DNA of 64,000 nucleotides from Arenibacter latericius DSM 15913 (GCF_000424985.1 NZ_AUKX01000001.1:155740-219739); one strand, 5' to 3'. Positions 26,077 through 36,826 are shown, numbered from the stretch's first letter. Notes: generated from the letters alone by a model not told the origin. Translations and numbers: made by a program.

Positions 26077-28825
26077 CAGAATCTTTTTTAGTTTCTTCAG
26101 CTTCTTTTTTCTTACCAAAGATTCCGCCTAATATTTTTTTGGCGGCATCTTTTTGGGCCTCTTTTTGCGCTTCTTTACTTCCGGCTCCCACTGAATCTTT
26201 TTTAGCAACAGAGTCGGTTTGTTTTGCTCCACCACCAAAAAGTCCACCCAAAACATCTTTCACCTTTTCTGCATTCTCCTTTTTAGTGGAATCAGTTGCC
26301 TTTTGATTCTTTGCTAAAATATCTCCTATAACATCCTTAGCCTTGTCTTTTCCTTTATTAATCAATTTTTGTTTTTCTATTTCTACTAATTGGGCCGTTA
26401 GATTTTTAATCCCAGAAGTAAGATCAGTAGTAATTTTAGGACTGGTATACGCCCCTCCTATATTCGCTGTAATCGGAATAGTTAATTCCTCTAATGAAGA
26501 CTCATCTATTCTAGCCATTAACTGATTTACTTCCTTCCCTAAATATTTAGCGGGCACCTGTATGGTAGCCAAATAATTTAAAGTCTCGTCAAAAGAATGG
26601 CTTCCCGCAATATCAATAGCAAAATCTTTATAATTAATAGTAAATGGTTTTACTTTTACTACGCCGTCTTCAAAATTAAGGGCAGTTTTTAAATCTTTTA
26701 AATTTAAATTTTCCAGATCTAGAAAATTCAACTTACTGTCTAAAGCTGCGAGCAGTGGAGCATCTTTAGCTTCAATTTTACTTGTCATTAGCTCTGCTAA
26801 TATATTTCCGGTTACCGTTAATAGATTAGGTGTAAAATCGTCATTTAACTTTCCAGAAATATGCACCTCGGTATTCATAGCACCATGAAGTATTTTTGCA
26901 ATTGGCGCTAAGGTTCTAAACATCTCTAGACCATTAAACGTTTCTGCTATACTAAAGTTACTCATCCCTAAGTCCATAGCAAAGAGTGGAGTTTCTCCTT
27001 TTGTAGACACCTCTCCATTAAGTGCTAATTTACCATTAAAAAGAGAAGAGGACATATTAGAAAGGGTGGCTTTCTCATCTTTTATCGCAAGTGTTCCCTT
27101 AACATCTTTCAACCTTAGATTATCGTAGACCACTGTATTCGCACTAGCATTTATAATACAGTCTAAAAAGGATGGAATCTTAATTTTCTCTGCAGTTGGT
27201 GTTGGCGAATTTGAAGTCGATTTCTCTCCTTCCTTACTTACCTCATCGGTATCTGGAACCATAAAATCTGCAATAGAAAAGGTATTAGAATTTAGGTTGA
27301 ACCTACCTTCTACCTTTTCATTGTTAAACATAAAGCCCAAAAGGTTATCAATTGTACCCGTAGCATCAAAATCTGTACTTCCTGTCTTGCCCTTAAGTTC
27401 TGTTAAACTAACCGTAGTAGGATTAAAAGACACTGCAGTAGACTGCAAAATTACCGGGTTTGGAATTTCATCGGATTTATATTCAAAATCTTTTAGTTGC
27501 ATCTTACCCGTAGTCTTGGTCTTCTCATACTCCTTGCGTTCTATGGAAGCCATATCAAAAGCAGTCGCGATATCTGCATTTAAAATACCCTTTAAATCCA
27601 TTCCCGAAGGCACTGGGTAAGCTTTAGAGATATTTGCCAAATTCATTCTTCCATCCAGCTTCGCATCTACTTTAGTATTCCCCATTAGATCACGAATTTT
27701 GGCTACCATATTAAATTTATCCTCGTCTATCATAAAGGACAGTCTCCTAATATCTACAAAGGTATCTTCTGTTATTCCTGTAGTATTTGATATTTCCGTA
27801 TCTATAAAAACATTCCTGACAGATTTTGGTAGATCGGGATATTTAAAAGACGCATTATCAGAATTTATATCAATTTTAAACTTGGGAATATGAAGATCAT
27901 CTACAATACCCTTAAATTCTCCTGCAACTGTAAAGTTCCCTGTAGTAGTAACATTTTCTATGTTTTTAGAGTAGACCTCTGGAATTACTGCTAAAAAGTT
28001 TTTAAAGTCTGATGAGGGAGTCCTAAAAGAAATATCTACTTCTTGATTGTCCTCGTTTAACTTTACAAACCCCTCAAAAACTAAGGGTAATTGATTTACA
28101 AGTGCCTCATTCTTTAGAAAAGTATATTTGTTTTCGTTAAGATCTACCCCTATAAGCGCTTTTAGTTTAACAGGATTGCGATTTAAATATTTAGTGCTAT
28201 CCATCATAAAAGATACCCGACCACTTGTCTCCGTATCTAGCTCGGAGGTATCCAAGGAAAGATCTCCTTTCCCTATATGATCCATTTCATCTATAGTAAG
28301 ATATATCCCCGAGGAAGCGTCCCCATAAATTATTACTGCGTCATTAATTTCATAAGATTCAAGAGACAAGGTAAATTCACCCGAAGCATCGGTGCTTGCC
28401 ACCTCCTGCTTTCCATCATCGGCCAAGGCTATATCATAATTAGCATTTTCTTCCTTATCAACTTTTATATTTAAGCGACCACCATCAACCTTAAGACTCT
28501 TAAGTATTATAGGTTCAGAAGCATCTTTCAACAATTCTTTTATGGACATGTTAAGAGATACTCCTTTGGCAGCAAACAAGGTGTCTCCCTCAAAAGGAGC
28601 CCTATTAATTAAGGTGATATCCTTCATGATAACCCTAGCATAAGGGAAACTAGTAAATAAGGTAAGGTCTGCATCTGAAAAATCGAACGACGCATTAATA
28701 CTATTATTCACTTTATTCTTAATGATGTCCGCAATTTTACCCTTTAAGAAAAATGGGGTTGCCACTAGTAACAATACCACTACCAAGAGAATACCTCCAA
28801 CAATCTTTAAAATCTTACTTTTCAT
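26069..28825 (-). CDS. AsmA-family large envelope protein
   Basis: About 918 residues anchored by one N-terminal membrane segment (IVGGILLVVVLLLVATPFFL), followed by a long periplasmic region of repeated beta strands. The AsmA N-terminal region (DADLTLFTSFPYARVIMKDITLIN) and the AsmA-like C-terminal region (about 570-800) are recognisable. The tail from about 810 is low-complexity, Lys/Asp/Ala/Ser rich with repeated KDSV / KKEAE blocks. AsmA-family proteins are bridge-like lipid transport candidates between the two membranes. The start at 28825 gives a proper anchor; an upstream GTG-type extension is rejected. Convergent 8-bp overlap with DUF2797. Confidence 0.88.
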   Translation of the reverse strand: MKSKILKIVGGILLVVVLLLVATPFFLKGKIADIIKNKVNNSINASFDFSDADLTLFTSFPYARVIMKDITLINRAPFEGDTLFAAKGVSLNMSIKELLKDASEPIILKSLKVDGGRLNIKVDKEENANYDIALADDGKQEVASTDASGEFTLSLESYEINDAVIIYGDASSGIYLTIDEMDHIGKGDLSLDTSELDTETSGRVSFMMDSTKYLNRNPVKLKALIGVDLNENKYTFLKNEALVNQLPLVFEGFVKLNEDNQEVDISFRTPSSDFKNFLAVIPEVYSKNIENVTTTGNFTVAGEFKGIVDDLHIPKFKIDINSDNASFKYPDLPKSVRNVFIDTEISNTTGITEDTFVDIRRLSFMIDEDKFNMVAKIRDLMGNTKVDAKLDGRMNLANISKAYPVPSGMDLKGILNADIATAFDMASIERKEYEKTKTTGKMQLKDFEYKSDEIPNPVILQSTAVSFNPTTVSLTELKGKTGSTDFDATGTIDNLLGFMFNNEKVEGRFNLNSNTFSIADFMVPDTDEVSKEGEKSTSNSPTPTAEKIKIPSFLDCIINASANTVVYDNLRLKDVKGTLAIKDEKATLSNMSSSLFNGKLALNGEVSTKGETPLFAMDLGMSNFSIAETFNGLEMFRTLAPIAKILHGAMNTEVHISGKLNDDFTPNLLTVTGNILAELMTSKIEAKDAPLLAALDSKLNFLDLENLNLKDLKTALNFEDGVVKVKPFTINYKDFAIDIAGSHSFDETLNYLATIQVPAKYLGKEVNQLMARIDESSLEELTIPITANIGGAYTSPKITTDLTSGIKNLTAQLVEIEKQKLINKGKDKAKDVIGDILAKNQKATDSTKKENAEKVKDVLGGLFGGGAKQTDSVAKKDSVGAGSKEAQKEAQKDAAKKILGGIFGKKKEAEETKKDSVN

Positions 28826-29048
28826 TCTATAATCTAATTTTTTAGTAATATAAATATCTACCACAGACCTTACGATCTATATCCAATCTTATTTTGGCTC
28901 ATTCAACTCCCACATCAATCCGTATAGCACCTTCTCTCAACATATTACGTTAATCTTCTTAGCACAAGCAACACTACACGCTATAAGTTTTATTTTCAAC
29001 TACTTACTAGCAAAAGGATAAAACCTAAAATACTCTAATTTATTATCT

Positions 29049-29816
29049 TTAGATCTGTATTTCTTGATTTACCGTTAACTTAAATCGCCTTCTAAACAGA
29101 TATACGAAAAAATAGAGAAAAGGGGTGTCCAAAACAGCAACAATTACCTTAAAAACAAATCCGCTAACTACTAGACCATAAAACATATCCCAAGGGAGGA
29201 CACCAAAAACACATAAAAGCCCTACTACGGTAAAGGTATCTATAAACTGAGAAAGAAAGGTGGAGAAATTGTTCCGCAACCATAGGTGCTTTCCCTTAGT
29301 TATTTTCTTCCAAAAGTGATAGATTCCGATATCTATATACTGAGCAAAGAGATAGGCCATCATAGAGGCAACTACCGCAATAGGAGATAGGGAAAACACC
29401 TGATTAAAAATCTCGTCATTTACAGGAGACCCTTCTATAGCAGGCACAAAATTTGCAATTAACACAATTCCCATAGAGAATACAGAGGCGAAGATACCTG
29501 CCGTAACCACTTGGTTAGCTTTTTTTCTTCCATAAATCTCAGAGATAAGATCTGTTATTAAAAAGGTAATTGGATAGGGTAATACTCCCACCGAAATCTC
29601 AAAAAGTGGTGCACCAAATACGGTAAAGTCTCCAAAGGGATTCCAATAAAAGAACTTCTGAAATATAAGATTGGACACTACCAAGGAGGTAATGAACAAA
29701 GCACCTAGATAGAGGTATATTTTAAAGGCCAGTTTTCTATCGCCTTCCTTTAAGATGTGATCCTCCATTACACTAGCAACATTTTTAATACCTGAACTGT
29801 TTTTAACACCCATCAT
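29049..29816 (-). CDS. Queuosine precursor transporter (YhhQ/QPTR family)
   Basis: A 255-residue inner-membrane protein with about six hydrophobic segments (YLYLGALFITSLVVSNLIF, YPITFLITDLISEIYGRK, AGIFASVFSMGIVLIANFV, PIAVVASMMAYLFAQYIDIGIYHFWKK, FSTFLSQFIDTFTVVGLLCVF and VVSGFVFKVIVAVLDTPFLYFFVYLF). The blocks FLITDLISEIYGRKKA, AYLFAQYIDIGIYHFWKK and NNFSTFLSQFIDT are the signatures of the family that imports 7-cyano/aminomethyl-7-deazaguanine for tRNA queuosine. No other queuosine genes are in the window, which fits a salvage role. Confidence 0.9.
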   Translation of the reverse strand: MMGVKNSSGIKNVASVMEDHILKEGDRKLAFKIYLYLGALFITSLVVSNLIFQKFFYWNPFGDFTVFGAPLFEISVGVLPYPITFLITDLISEIYGRKKANQVVTAGIFASVFSMGIVLIANFVPAIEGSPVNDEIFNQVFSLSPIAVVASMMAYLFAQYIDIGIYHFWKKITKGKHLWLRNNFSTFLSQFIDTFTVVGLLCVFGVLPWDMFYGLVVSGFVFKVIVAVLDTPFLYFFVYLFRRRFKLTVNQEIQI

Positions 29817-29970
29817 TTAATTGGGCATCCGTAATTCTACAATTTAAACAAATGTACACAACCCTAACCAAATAGCTACAATTCACTATTAAGACCACTA
29901 ATCTACCTCTTCAAAAACCTATTTAAAACAAAAAGTTTAAGCTAGTAACAATTAGTATCCCTAGTCTCCT

Positions 29971-31731
29971 CTATTGGATACGAAGTGTAAAAGGCATACG
30001 TGCCTGCACTCCTTTATTTTCCATAACAGAACGCACCTCTTTTAATATATTATACGCCTCTACCCCTATTTCCTTTTCAATTAGCGCTTCCCTACCTTTT
30101 GTAGCTGTACCTCCATAATCTTCCATTAATTTTTCGAAGCCAGATTTATATTTAGGCAAACGCTGTATACTATACTTATCTATTTCTGCCATTTCTGCCG
30201 CTGCGGCAATAGCATCATCTAATCCGCCTAATTCATCTACTAGTCCCAAACGTTTTGCATCTACCCCACTCCATACACGTCCTTGTGCCACGCTATCGGC
30301 TTGGGCAATAGTAATACCTCTACCTTCTGCCACGCGATCTAAAAACGTATTGTACACCTGTTCTATTTCTTCTTGCACCTTATTCCTAAAAGTATCTTGC
30401 ATAGGTTTAAATAGGGAATATTCCACCGCATTTTTATTAGTTCCTACCTGCTCTGCATTCACCCCAATATCCTCTGCTAATTCACTTAAATTAGGAACCG
30501 CACCAAAAACTCCTATAGATCCGGTAATAGTAGTAGGCTCTGCGTAAATCATATCGGCTCCTGCCGAAATATAATAACCTCCAGAAGCCGCTACATCTCC
30601 CATAGAAACAAGTACTGGCTTCACCTTCTTAGTAAGTTCTACTTCCCTCCAAATAATATCGGAAGTAAGTGCACTTCCACCTGGCGAATTTACCCTTAGC
30701 ACAACAGCCTTAACATCTTCATCTTTCCTTGCTTTCTTTAAAGCCTCATTAATAATCCCTTGTCCAATAACATTAGGACCACCCTCTCCATATATAATCT
30801 CTCCTTGGGCATATATTACAGCAACCTTGTCTTTTCCCTTATTAAGTTTTTTCTTATTAGCCACCTTAATATAGTCGCTAATCCCCACATAATTAATATC
30901 CTCATCTGCTTCCACCCCTAGGGTTTCTTTCATCATTGTTTCATATTCATCATAATGAGCCACCTGATCTATCAATCCAGAACGTAGTGCAAAATCGGTA
31001 GTTCTAGCCCCCAAAGTATCTGCAATTGTGTTTAGATTTTCTACTGCTAGTCCCCTACTCTCAGAAACATCTAAAAGTAAGGAAGCCCAAAGAGCATCTA
31101 GGAGTTCTTTTATCTGACTTCTATTAGCATCACTCATTTCATTGGCTAAGAAAGGTTCAACAGCACTTTTATATTTCCCATGCCTGATGACTTCCATTTT
31201 AATACCGGATTTCTCTTGTAAATCCTTAAAAAAAAGCACCTCGGTAGACAAGCCTCTAAAGTCCATAGCCCCCACAGGGTTTAAGTAAACATCACTAGCT
31301 ACACTAGCTAAATAATAATCTTGTTGAGTATAGAAGTCCCCATAGGCATAAACAAACTTTCCACTCTCACGAAACTCTTTTAAAGCATTACGTATAGCAT
31401 GAGTTTGGGAAAGCCCTGCCATTAAAACACTGTTACTTATGCTAATTCCTTTTATCTTATCATCTTCCTTGGCAACACGAATAGCGTGTAAAATCTCATC
31501 TAAACCTTGATTTATATTGAAAAGTCCGGCAAACGGGTCAGATTTATCCATTCCCACATAATCATTAATCGGATATTCCAATTGCAATTCTAAGACCGAG
31601 TTGTCTTTCACTGCAACGGTACCATCTGCATTTCCGACCAATGCAGCAAAAATAAAAAACATCACTAACAGGATTCCGAATGCTATTAATCCACCAATAA
31701 TGGAGGCCAATAAATTTCTTAAAAACTTCAT
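29971..31731 (-). CDS. sppA: Signal peptide peptidase SppA (67K type)
   Basis: Membrane-anchored serine-lysine protease that degrades cleaved signal peptides. One N-terminal membrane segment (about 8-31) and two tandem SppA/ClpP-like halves make up 586 residues, the long form. The catalytic lysine is Lys188 in RHGKYKSAVEPF (N-terminal half), and the serine is Ser383 in GDVAASGGYYISAGAD (C-terminal half). It stands alone, divergent from folK-dNK. Confidence 0.95.
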   Translation of the reverse strand: MKFLRNLLASIIGGLIAFGILLVMFFIFAALVGNADGTVAVKDNSVLELQLEYPINDYVGMDKSDPFAGLFNINQGLDEILHAIRVAKEDDKIKGISISNSVLMAGLSQTHAIRNALKEFRESGKFVYAYGDFYTQQDYYLASVASDVYLNPVGAMDFRGLSTEVLFFKDLQEKSGIKMEVIRHGKYKSAVEPFLANEMSDANRSQIKELLDALWASLLLDVSESRGLAVENLNTIADTLGARTTDFALRSGLIDQVAHYDEYETMMKETLGVEADEDINYVGISDYIKVANKKKLNKGKDKVAVIYAQGEIIYGEGGPNVIGQGIINEALKKARKDEDVKAVVLRVNSPGGSALTSDIIWREVELTKKVKPVLVSMGDVAASGGYYISAGADMIYAEPTTITGSIGVFGAVPNLSELAEDIGVNAEQVGTNKNAVEYSLFKPMQDTFRNKVQEEIEQVYNTFLDRVAEGRGITIAQADSVAQGRVWSGVDAKRLGLVDELGGLDDAIAAAAEMAEIDKYSIQRLPKYKSGFEKLMEDYGGTATKGREALIEKEIGVEAYNILKEVRSVMENKGVQARMPFTLRIQ

Positions 31732-31969
31732 TTAAACAGGAATTAACAATAACTTACAAAGATAGTCAATAGGAGTTTTAAGTTATTACAAATTAATACT
31801 TAATATTTCCATGATTATTATTTTTATTTACTGGATACAACCTAACAATACCCTGCATTCTCCAAATACTTTCAGTACCTAAGAGTGCTTCCCACCTTCT
31901 AAACTGCAATTTTGTTAATAACATTCCTTTCATCAAGTTGATTACTTTTATTTACTTTGCCATCTCATT

Positions 31970-33115
31970 ATGATCGCAAGCGCAATAGCACATTTATCTT
32001 TAGGAAGTAATCTAGGAAACCGACTTAATCACCTACAAGAAGGCATCTTCCAAATCAATACTCGTATTGGGAAGGTTACTAAGACTTCTCACGTATACGA
32101 AACTCCAGCTTGGGGTTTTGAAGGAGAACCCTTTTACAATGCTTGTGTTACCGTAGAAACTCAATTACCCCCTTCCAAAGTATTGGAGGAGTTGTTGCAA
32201 ATTGAAGTTTTATTAGGCAGGGAAAGAAAACAAAGTAGCGGTTATGCTTCTAGAACTTTAGATCTTGATATTCTGTACTATAATCGGGATATTATTAAAA
32301 CAGACAGCCTAGAAATTCCCCACCCCAACCTTGCTAAAAGAAGGTTTGTACTTAGGCCGTTAGCGGATATAGCACCACAATTTTATCATCCTATATATAA
32401 TAAGGACACAAGAAACCTGCTTCAGGAATGCCCGGATAAAAGTGAAATAATACGGACTCCCCATAAACTGTACACCAGCAGGCTGCAGCTTTTCTCTCAG
32501 CTCCATTTTATCTCCATTGAAGGAAATATTGGTGCCGGGAAGACTACACTAGCCACTATGATTGGACAAGATTACAATGCAAAGTTGGTTTTGGAGCGAT
32601 TTGCAGACAACGCTTTTCTACCCAAATTCTATGAAGATCAAGCGCGATTCGCTTTCCCTTTAGAGATGTCTTTCCTGGCTGATAGATACCAACAGTTTAT
32701 GGACGACACTTCTCAATATGATTTGTTCAAGAATTTTATGGTAAGTGATTACGACATCCATAAATCATTAATTTTCGCTAAAGTTACCCTCCAAGAGGAG
32801 GAGTTTAAACTGTACCGAAAGCTGTTCAATATGATGTACAAAGAGGCTCAAAGACCTAGAATGCTGATTTATCTACACCAGAATACCGAAAGGCTAATTG
32901 AAAACATCAAGAAAAGGGGAAGAAGTTATGAACAGAATATAGAAACTGTTTATTTAGATAAAATAAACCGTGGATATTTAGATTACATCAAAAGCTTCCC
33001 CGAACAGAACAATCTGATAATCGATATCAGCGAAATGGACTTTGTTAAAAATAAAGAGGATTACGAAAAAATATTACAAAAAATTCAGGCTTCAGCCTTA
33101 CAACTCCCCCTTTAA
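31970..33115 (+). CDS. folK: Fused HPPK (FolK) and deoxynucleoside kinase
   Basis: Two enzymes in one 381-residue chain. Residues 1-160 are 6-hydroxymethyl-7,8-dihydropterin pyrophosphokinase (LSLGSNLGNRLNHLQ, RTLDLDILYY at 95-104, HPNLAKRRFVLRPL at 118-131), a folate-pathway step. Residues 178-375 are a deoxynucleoside kinase: P-loop GNIGAGKT at 185-192, then LERFADNAFLPKFYED and a lid region IKKRGRSYEQNIE. The fusion is known in Bacteroidota and joins folate and nucleotide salvage steps. The join is continuous, with no frameshift. Divergent from sppA. Confidence 0.93.
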   Translation: MIASAIAHLSLGSNLGNRLNHLQEGIFQINTRIGKVTKTSHVYETPAWGFEGEPFYNACVTVETQLPPSKVLEELLQIEVLLGRERKQSSGYASRTLDLDILYYNRDIIKTDSLEIPHPNLAKRRFVLRPLADIAPQFYHPIYNKDTRNLLQECPDKSEIIRTPHKLYTSRLQLFSQLHFISIEGNIGAGKTTLATMIGQDYNAKLVLERFADNAFLPKFYEDQARFAFPLEMSFLADRYQQFMDDTSQYDLFKNFMVSDYDIHKSLIFAKVTLQEEEFKLYRKLFNMMYKEAQRPRMLIYLHQNTERLIENIKKRGRSYEQNIETVYLDKINRGYLDYIKSFPEQNNLIIDISEMDFVKNKEDYEKILQKIQASALQLPL

Positions 33116-33128
33116 GCAATCCAAGAAA

Positions 33129-33689
33129 TTACTTTTGTAATTTTGCCCAAAGATCCCAAACCACTACTCCTACACTTACCGATATATTAAGGGAGTGTTT
33201 TGTTCCATATTGAGGAATTTCTAACACTCCATCGCTTTGTGACACTACTTTTTGAGAAACCCCTTTCACCTCATTCCCAAACACCAAGGCATATCTTTTT
33301 TCTTTATCACCTTTAAAATCGTTCAGCATTTGCGCATCCTCTGCTTGCTCAACAGAATAAACATCATACCCTTCCTTCTGTAAGTCTTGCACCACCTGAA
33401 GGGCATCTTCGGCATATTCCCAAGCTACGCTATCCGTAGCGCCAAGAGCTGTCTTATGAATATCTTTATGTGGAGGTGTTGCTGTAATACCACAGAGATA
33501 GATTTTTTCGATTAAAAAAGCGTCGGCAGTCCTAAAAACAGATCCTATATTATTAAGACTCCTCACATTATCTAATACAATGCATATAGGGGTCTTTTTG
33601 TGCTTTTTAAACTCCTCTACATTAAGTCGGTCTAATTCACTATTTTCAAGTTTACGCATTCTAGTTTTTATATTTTCATTCAATTTCAC
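33129..33689 (-). CDS. TrmH/SpoU-family RNA methyltransferase
   Basis: SAM-dependent 2'-O-methyltransferase of the SPOUT knot class, 186 residues. All three family motifs show: VLDNVRSLNNIGSVFRTADAF (motif 1), LVFGNEVKGVS (motif 2), and IPQYGTKHSLNISVSVGVVVWDLW (motif 3, knot and SAM site). It lacks the N-terminal substrate-binding domain of RlmB, so whether it acts on tRNA or rRNA is unclear. Its end converges on folK-dNK with a 13-bp gap, and it is divergent from mutS. Confidence 0.92.
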   Translation of the reverse strand: MKLNENIKTRMRKLENSELDRLNVEEFKKHKKTPICIVLDNVRSLNNIGSVFRTADAFLIEKIYLCGITATPPHKDIHKTALGATDSVAWEYAEDALQVVQDLQKEGYDVYSVEQAEDAQMLNDFKGDKEKRYALVFGNEVKGVSQKVVSQSDGVLEIPQYGTKHSLNISVSVGVVVWDLWAKLQK

Positions 33690-33825
33690 CTCTTAAGCGA
33701 GGCAGAAACAATTCCTTTTTTCACAAAATTACCCTCAAAATATCAACAAAAGTAGGCATTCCAATAGATAAACCTTAATTTCGTTTTTCAAGATAAAATG
33801 CAAAAATAAGTTAATAAAATCGCTT

Positions 33826-36441
33826 TTGGGAGACACAAGAAAGACAAAAAAGGTAACACCTTTAATGAAGCAGTACAATAGCATAAAGGTGAAATATCCA
33901 GATGCCCTACTATTGTTCAGAGTAGGCGACTTTTATGAAACTTTTGGTGAAGATGCGATTAAGGCCGCACAAATTTTAGGTATCATCCTAACCCATAGAA
34001 ATAATGGAGGGGACAAAACCGAACTGGCAGGATTCCCCCATCATTCATTAAACACCTACCTACCTAAGTTAGTAAAGGCAGGACAACGGGTTGCTATCTG
34101 CGACCAGTTAGAAGATCCTAAGCTTACCAAAACCATAGTAAAAAGAGGAGTAACAGAATTGGTAACTCCTGGAGTAGCTATGAATGATGATATTCTAACC
34201 GCTAAAAATAATAACTTCCTTTGTGCAGTACATTTTGGAAGAAAGCGATTAGGTATTGCTTTTGTAGACATTTCTACTGGAGAATTCCTCACCTCTGAGG
34301 GTAACGAGGAACAAATTGATAAACTGTTACAGAATTTTTCACCCAACGAAGTACTCGTCTCCAAATCTAACAGAAAGGAATTTGCAGCAGTTTTTGGCTC
34401 CCAATACCATACTTTTTTTACCGAAGATTGGGTTTTTCAGGACGATTATGCCCTAGAGTCCCTCACGAATCACTTTAAAACCAAGAGTTTAAAAGGATTT
34501 GGAGTAGACCATTTAAGTCATGGAATAGTGGCAGCAGGGGTAATTATGCATTACCTATCTGATACCCAACATAAGCAACTACAACATATAAGCAGTTTAC
34601 AACGTATTCCGGAAGAGGAGTATATTTGGATGGACCGATTTACCATTCGGAATTTAGAGCTTTACCATTCTAACAACCAGAATGCTGTAACCCTTTTAGA
34701 CGTTATAGATAAAACGCTTTCTCCTTTGGGTGGGCGAATGCTTAAGCGATGGTTGGCACTTCCCCTTAAAAACATAGAAAAAATAAGAAGAAGGCATCAG
34801 GTTATTTCCCATTTAAAGGAGAACGATACCGCGTTGCAGGAACTGAGGAGCACTATTAAAACCATAGGAGATTTAGAAAGATTAATTTCCAAGGTAGCTA
34901 CGGGAAAAATAAACCCCAAGGAGGTAGTGCAGTTAAAAAACTCCTTAGAAGCTATTGTCCCTATTAAACAGCTTACCACGAAAGCCAAGAATGAATCGCT
35001 TGCCTTATTAGGTGACCAGCTTCACAGTTGCGAATTACTACGCAGTAAGATTAAGGAAATGCTGAATGAGGAGGCACCAGTTAACATGTTAAAGGGAAAA
35101 ACTATAGCCAAAGGATATTCCCAGGAGTTAGACGAGCTAAGGAATTTAGCCTTTTCGGGAAAGGACTACTTAGATAAAATGTTGCAGAGGGAATCTGAAC
35201 GCACTGGTATTACTTCTCTGAAAATTGCTTCCAACAATGTTTTTGGATATTATATAGAAGTCCGAAATACACATAAAGACAAAGTACCCGAAGAATGGAT
35301 CCGCAAGCAAACCCTAGTAAATGCGGAGCGATATATTACAGAGGAGCTTAAAGAATATGAAGCCAAAATATTGGGTGCAGAAGAGCGCATTCTAGAATTA
35401 GAGCAACAATTATTTTCCCAACTAGTAGTATGGATGCAGGAGTACATTACTCCAGTACAAAATAATGCACAATTAATTGCCCAATTAGACTGTCTATGTG
35501 GTTTCACCCAATTGGCGATAGAAAATAACTATATAGAACCGGATATGGATGAGTCTACCGAACTTGCTATTATTGGCGGTAGGCATCCTGTAATTGAAAA
35601 ACAGCTTCCATTAGGAGAGGAATATATTGCCAACGACCTCGTTTTAAACAGGGAAGAACAACAGATTATTATGATTACTGGTCCCAACATGAGTGGTAAA
35701 TCGGCAATTCTAAGGCAAACCGCTCTTATTGTACTCTTGGCACAGATGGGTTGTTTTGTTCCTGCCACCTCGGCCAAAATTGGCTATGTAGACAAAATAT
35801 TCACGCGAGTAGGTGCTAGTGACAATATTTCTATGGGAGAGTCTACTTTCATGGTAGAAATGAATGAGACGGCATCTATCCTTAACAACCTTTCGGAACG
35901 TAGTTTAGTACTGTTAGATGAAATAGGTAGAGGTACAAGCACCTATGATGGCATTTCTATAGCTTGGGCCATATCAGAATACCTACATGAACATCCAGCT
36001 CAGGCAAAAACGCTTTTTGCTACGCATTATCACGAGCTAAACGAAATGACGAATACTTTTAACCGTATAAAAAATTACAATGTATCGGTAAAAGAATTGG
36101 AAGATAATGTGCTTTTCTTACGAAAACTAACCCCAGGGGGTAGCGAGCACAGTTTTGGTATCCATGTAGCTAAAATGGCGGGTATGCCACAACAGGTGAT
36201 TCATAAAGCAAATAAAATTTTAAAGAAATTAGAAAAATCACATTCTAGTGAAGAGCTCACAGATAAATTGCAATTGGTAGAGAATGAAATGCAGCTTAGT
36301 TTCTTTAATTTAGACGATCCTCTTTTGGAACAGATTAAGGAAGAAATTACTCATTTAGACATCAATACCTTAACTCCAGTAGAAGCACTGATGAAACTCA
36401 ATGAAATTAAACGATTACTTACTAAACAGAAGAATGCTTAA
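33826..36441 (+). CDS. mutS: DNA mismatch repair protein MutS (TTG start)
   Basis: Mismatch recognition ATPase, 871 residues. The mismatch-wedge motif is F36-Y37-E38 in [14 protein letters not shown]; the ATPase carries Walker [16 protein letters not shown], Walker [17 protein letters not shown] and the ATHYHEL switch. The start is a TTG at 33826: the frame opens at a stop at 33769 and no ATG occurs before Met14, but the segment [12 protein letters not shown] before that Met is conserved in MutS, so a non-ATG start is needed to include it. The tRNA pair follows about 165 bp downstream. Confidence 0.95.
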   Translation: MGDTRKTKKVTPLMKQYNSIKVKYPDALLLFRVGDFYETFGEDAIKAAQILGIILTHRNNGGDKTELAGFPHHSLNTYLPKLVKAGQRVAICDQLEDPKLTKTIVKRGVTELVTPGVAMNDDILTAKNNNFLCAVHFGRKRLGIAFVDISTGEFLTSEGNEEQIDKLLQNFSPNEVLVSKSNRKEFAAVFGSQYHTFFTEDWVFQDDYALESLTNHFKTKSLKGFGVDHLSHGIVAAGVIMHYLSDTQHKQLQHISSLQRIPEEEYIWMDRFTIRNLELYHSNNQNAVTLLDVIDKTLSPLGGRMLKRWLALPLKNIEKIRRRHQVISHLKENDTALQELRSTIKTIGDLERLISKVATGKINPKEVVQLKNSLEAIVPIKQLTTKAKNESLALLGDQLHSCELLRSKIKEMLNEEAPVNMLKGKTIAKGYSQELDELRNLAFSGKDYLDKMLQRESERTGITSLKIASNNVFGYYIEVRNTHKDKVPEEWIRKQTLVNAERYITEELKEYEAKILGAEERILELEQQLFSQLVVWMQEYITPVQNNAQLIAQLDCLCGFTQLAIENNYIEPDMDESTELAIIGGRHPVIEKQLPLGEEYIANDLVLNREEQQIIMITGPNMSGKSAILRQTALIVLLAQMGCFVPATSAKIGYVDKIFTRVGASDNISMGESTFMVEMNETASILNNLSERSLVLLDEIGRGTSTYDGISIAWAISEYLHEHPAQAKTLFATHYHELNEMTNTFNRIKNYNVSVKELEDNVLFLRKLTPGGSEHSFGIHVAKMAGMPQQVIHKANKILKKLEKSHSSEELTDKLQLVENEMQLSFFNLDDPLLEQIKEEITHLDINTLTPVEALMKLNEIKRLLTKQKNA

Positions 36442-36535
36442 AGTTTCCTAGTGGGATAAGAATAAAAAAAATCACATACAAATCACTCATCCTGCGACAA
36501 TTATAAATAATAAAATACTTTTTCATAAAAAAGGC

Positions 36536-36565
36536 TTTGCATTTTAAAGAATTGTATTAAATTTG
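36536..36565 (+). promoter_or_regulatory. Promoter of the tRNA-Gly/tRNA-Leu operon
   Basis: TTTG at 36536-36539, an 18-bp spacer, then TAAATTTG at 36558-36565: a full match to the Bacteroidota vegetative promoter, 40 bp before the first tRNA. A small imperfect hairpin (GCATTC / GGATGC) lies in the leader. Confidence 0.9.
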
Positions 36566-36605
36566 CTCCCGCATTCGACAAGGATGCGAAGTTCTTAAAC
36601 CTTTT

Positions 36606-36678
36606 GCGAAAATAGCTCAGTTGGTAGAGCGCCACCTTGCCAAGGTGGAGGTCGCGGGTTCGAATCCCGTTTTTCGCT
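36606..36678 (+). tRNA. tRNA-Gly (anticodon GCC)
   Basis: Complete cloverleaf of 73 nt. The acceptor GCGAAAA pairs with TTTTCGC; the D arm is AGCTCAGTTGGTAGAGC; the anticodon arm CCACC-TTGCCAA-GGTGG carries GCC; the T arm is CGGGTTCGAATCCCG. CCA is not encoded. Its promoter is at 36536 and the next tRNA starts 53 bp later. Confidence 0.96.
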
Positions 36679-36731
36679 CGCATATAATAATTCACATTCT
36701 ACCAGATGTGAAAACTCTGTATCACACAGAA

Positions 36732-36816
36732 GCTCGAGTGGTGGAATTGGTAGACACGTTGGACTTAAAATCCAATGGCCATTATGGCCGTGCGGGTTCA
36801 AGTCCCGCCTCGAGTA
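36732..36816 (+). tRNA. tRNA-Leu (anticodon UAA), integration target
   Basis: Complete 85-nt class II tRNA with a long variable arm (TGGCCATTATGGCCG). The anticodon arm TTGGA-CTTAAAA-TCCAA gives UAA; the T arm is GCGGGTTCAAGTCCCGC; acceptor GCTCGAG pairs with CTCGAGT, the first pair being G-U. Its 3' 56 bases from the anticodon stem onward are part of a 57-bp repeat found again at 47991-48047, so the gene is intact but its 3' half and terminator now belong to the inserted element's left end. Confidence 0.95.
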
Positions 36817-36817
36817 C
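36761..36817 (+). repeat. attL: 57-bp direct repeat (tRNA-Leu side)
   Basis: Identical over 57 bp to 47991-48047, from the GGACTTAAAA of the anticodon arm to CGAGTAC just past the tRNA end. The bases before (T versus A) and after (A versus G) differ, giving exact limits. Strand crossover most likely falls in the anticodon-stem or T-arm region of the tRNA. Confidence 0.95.
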
Positions 36818-36826
36818 AAAGGGATT

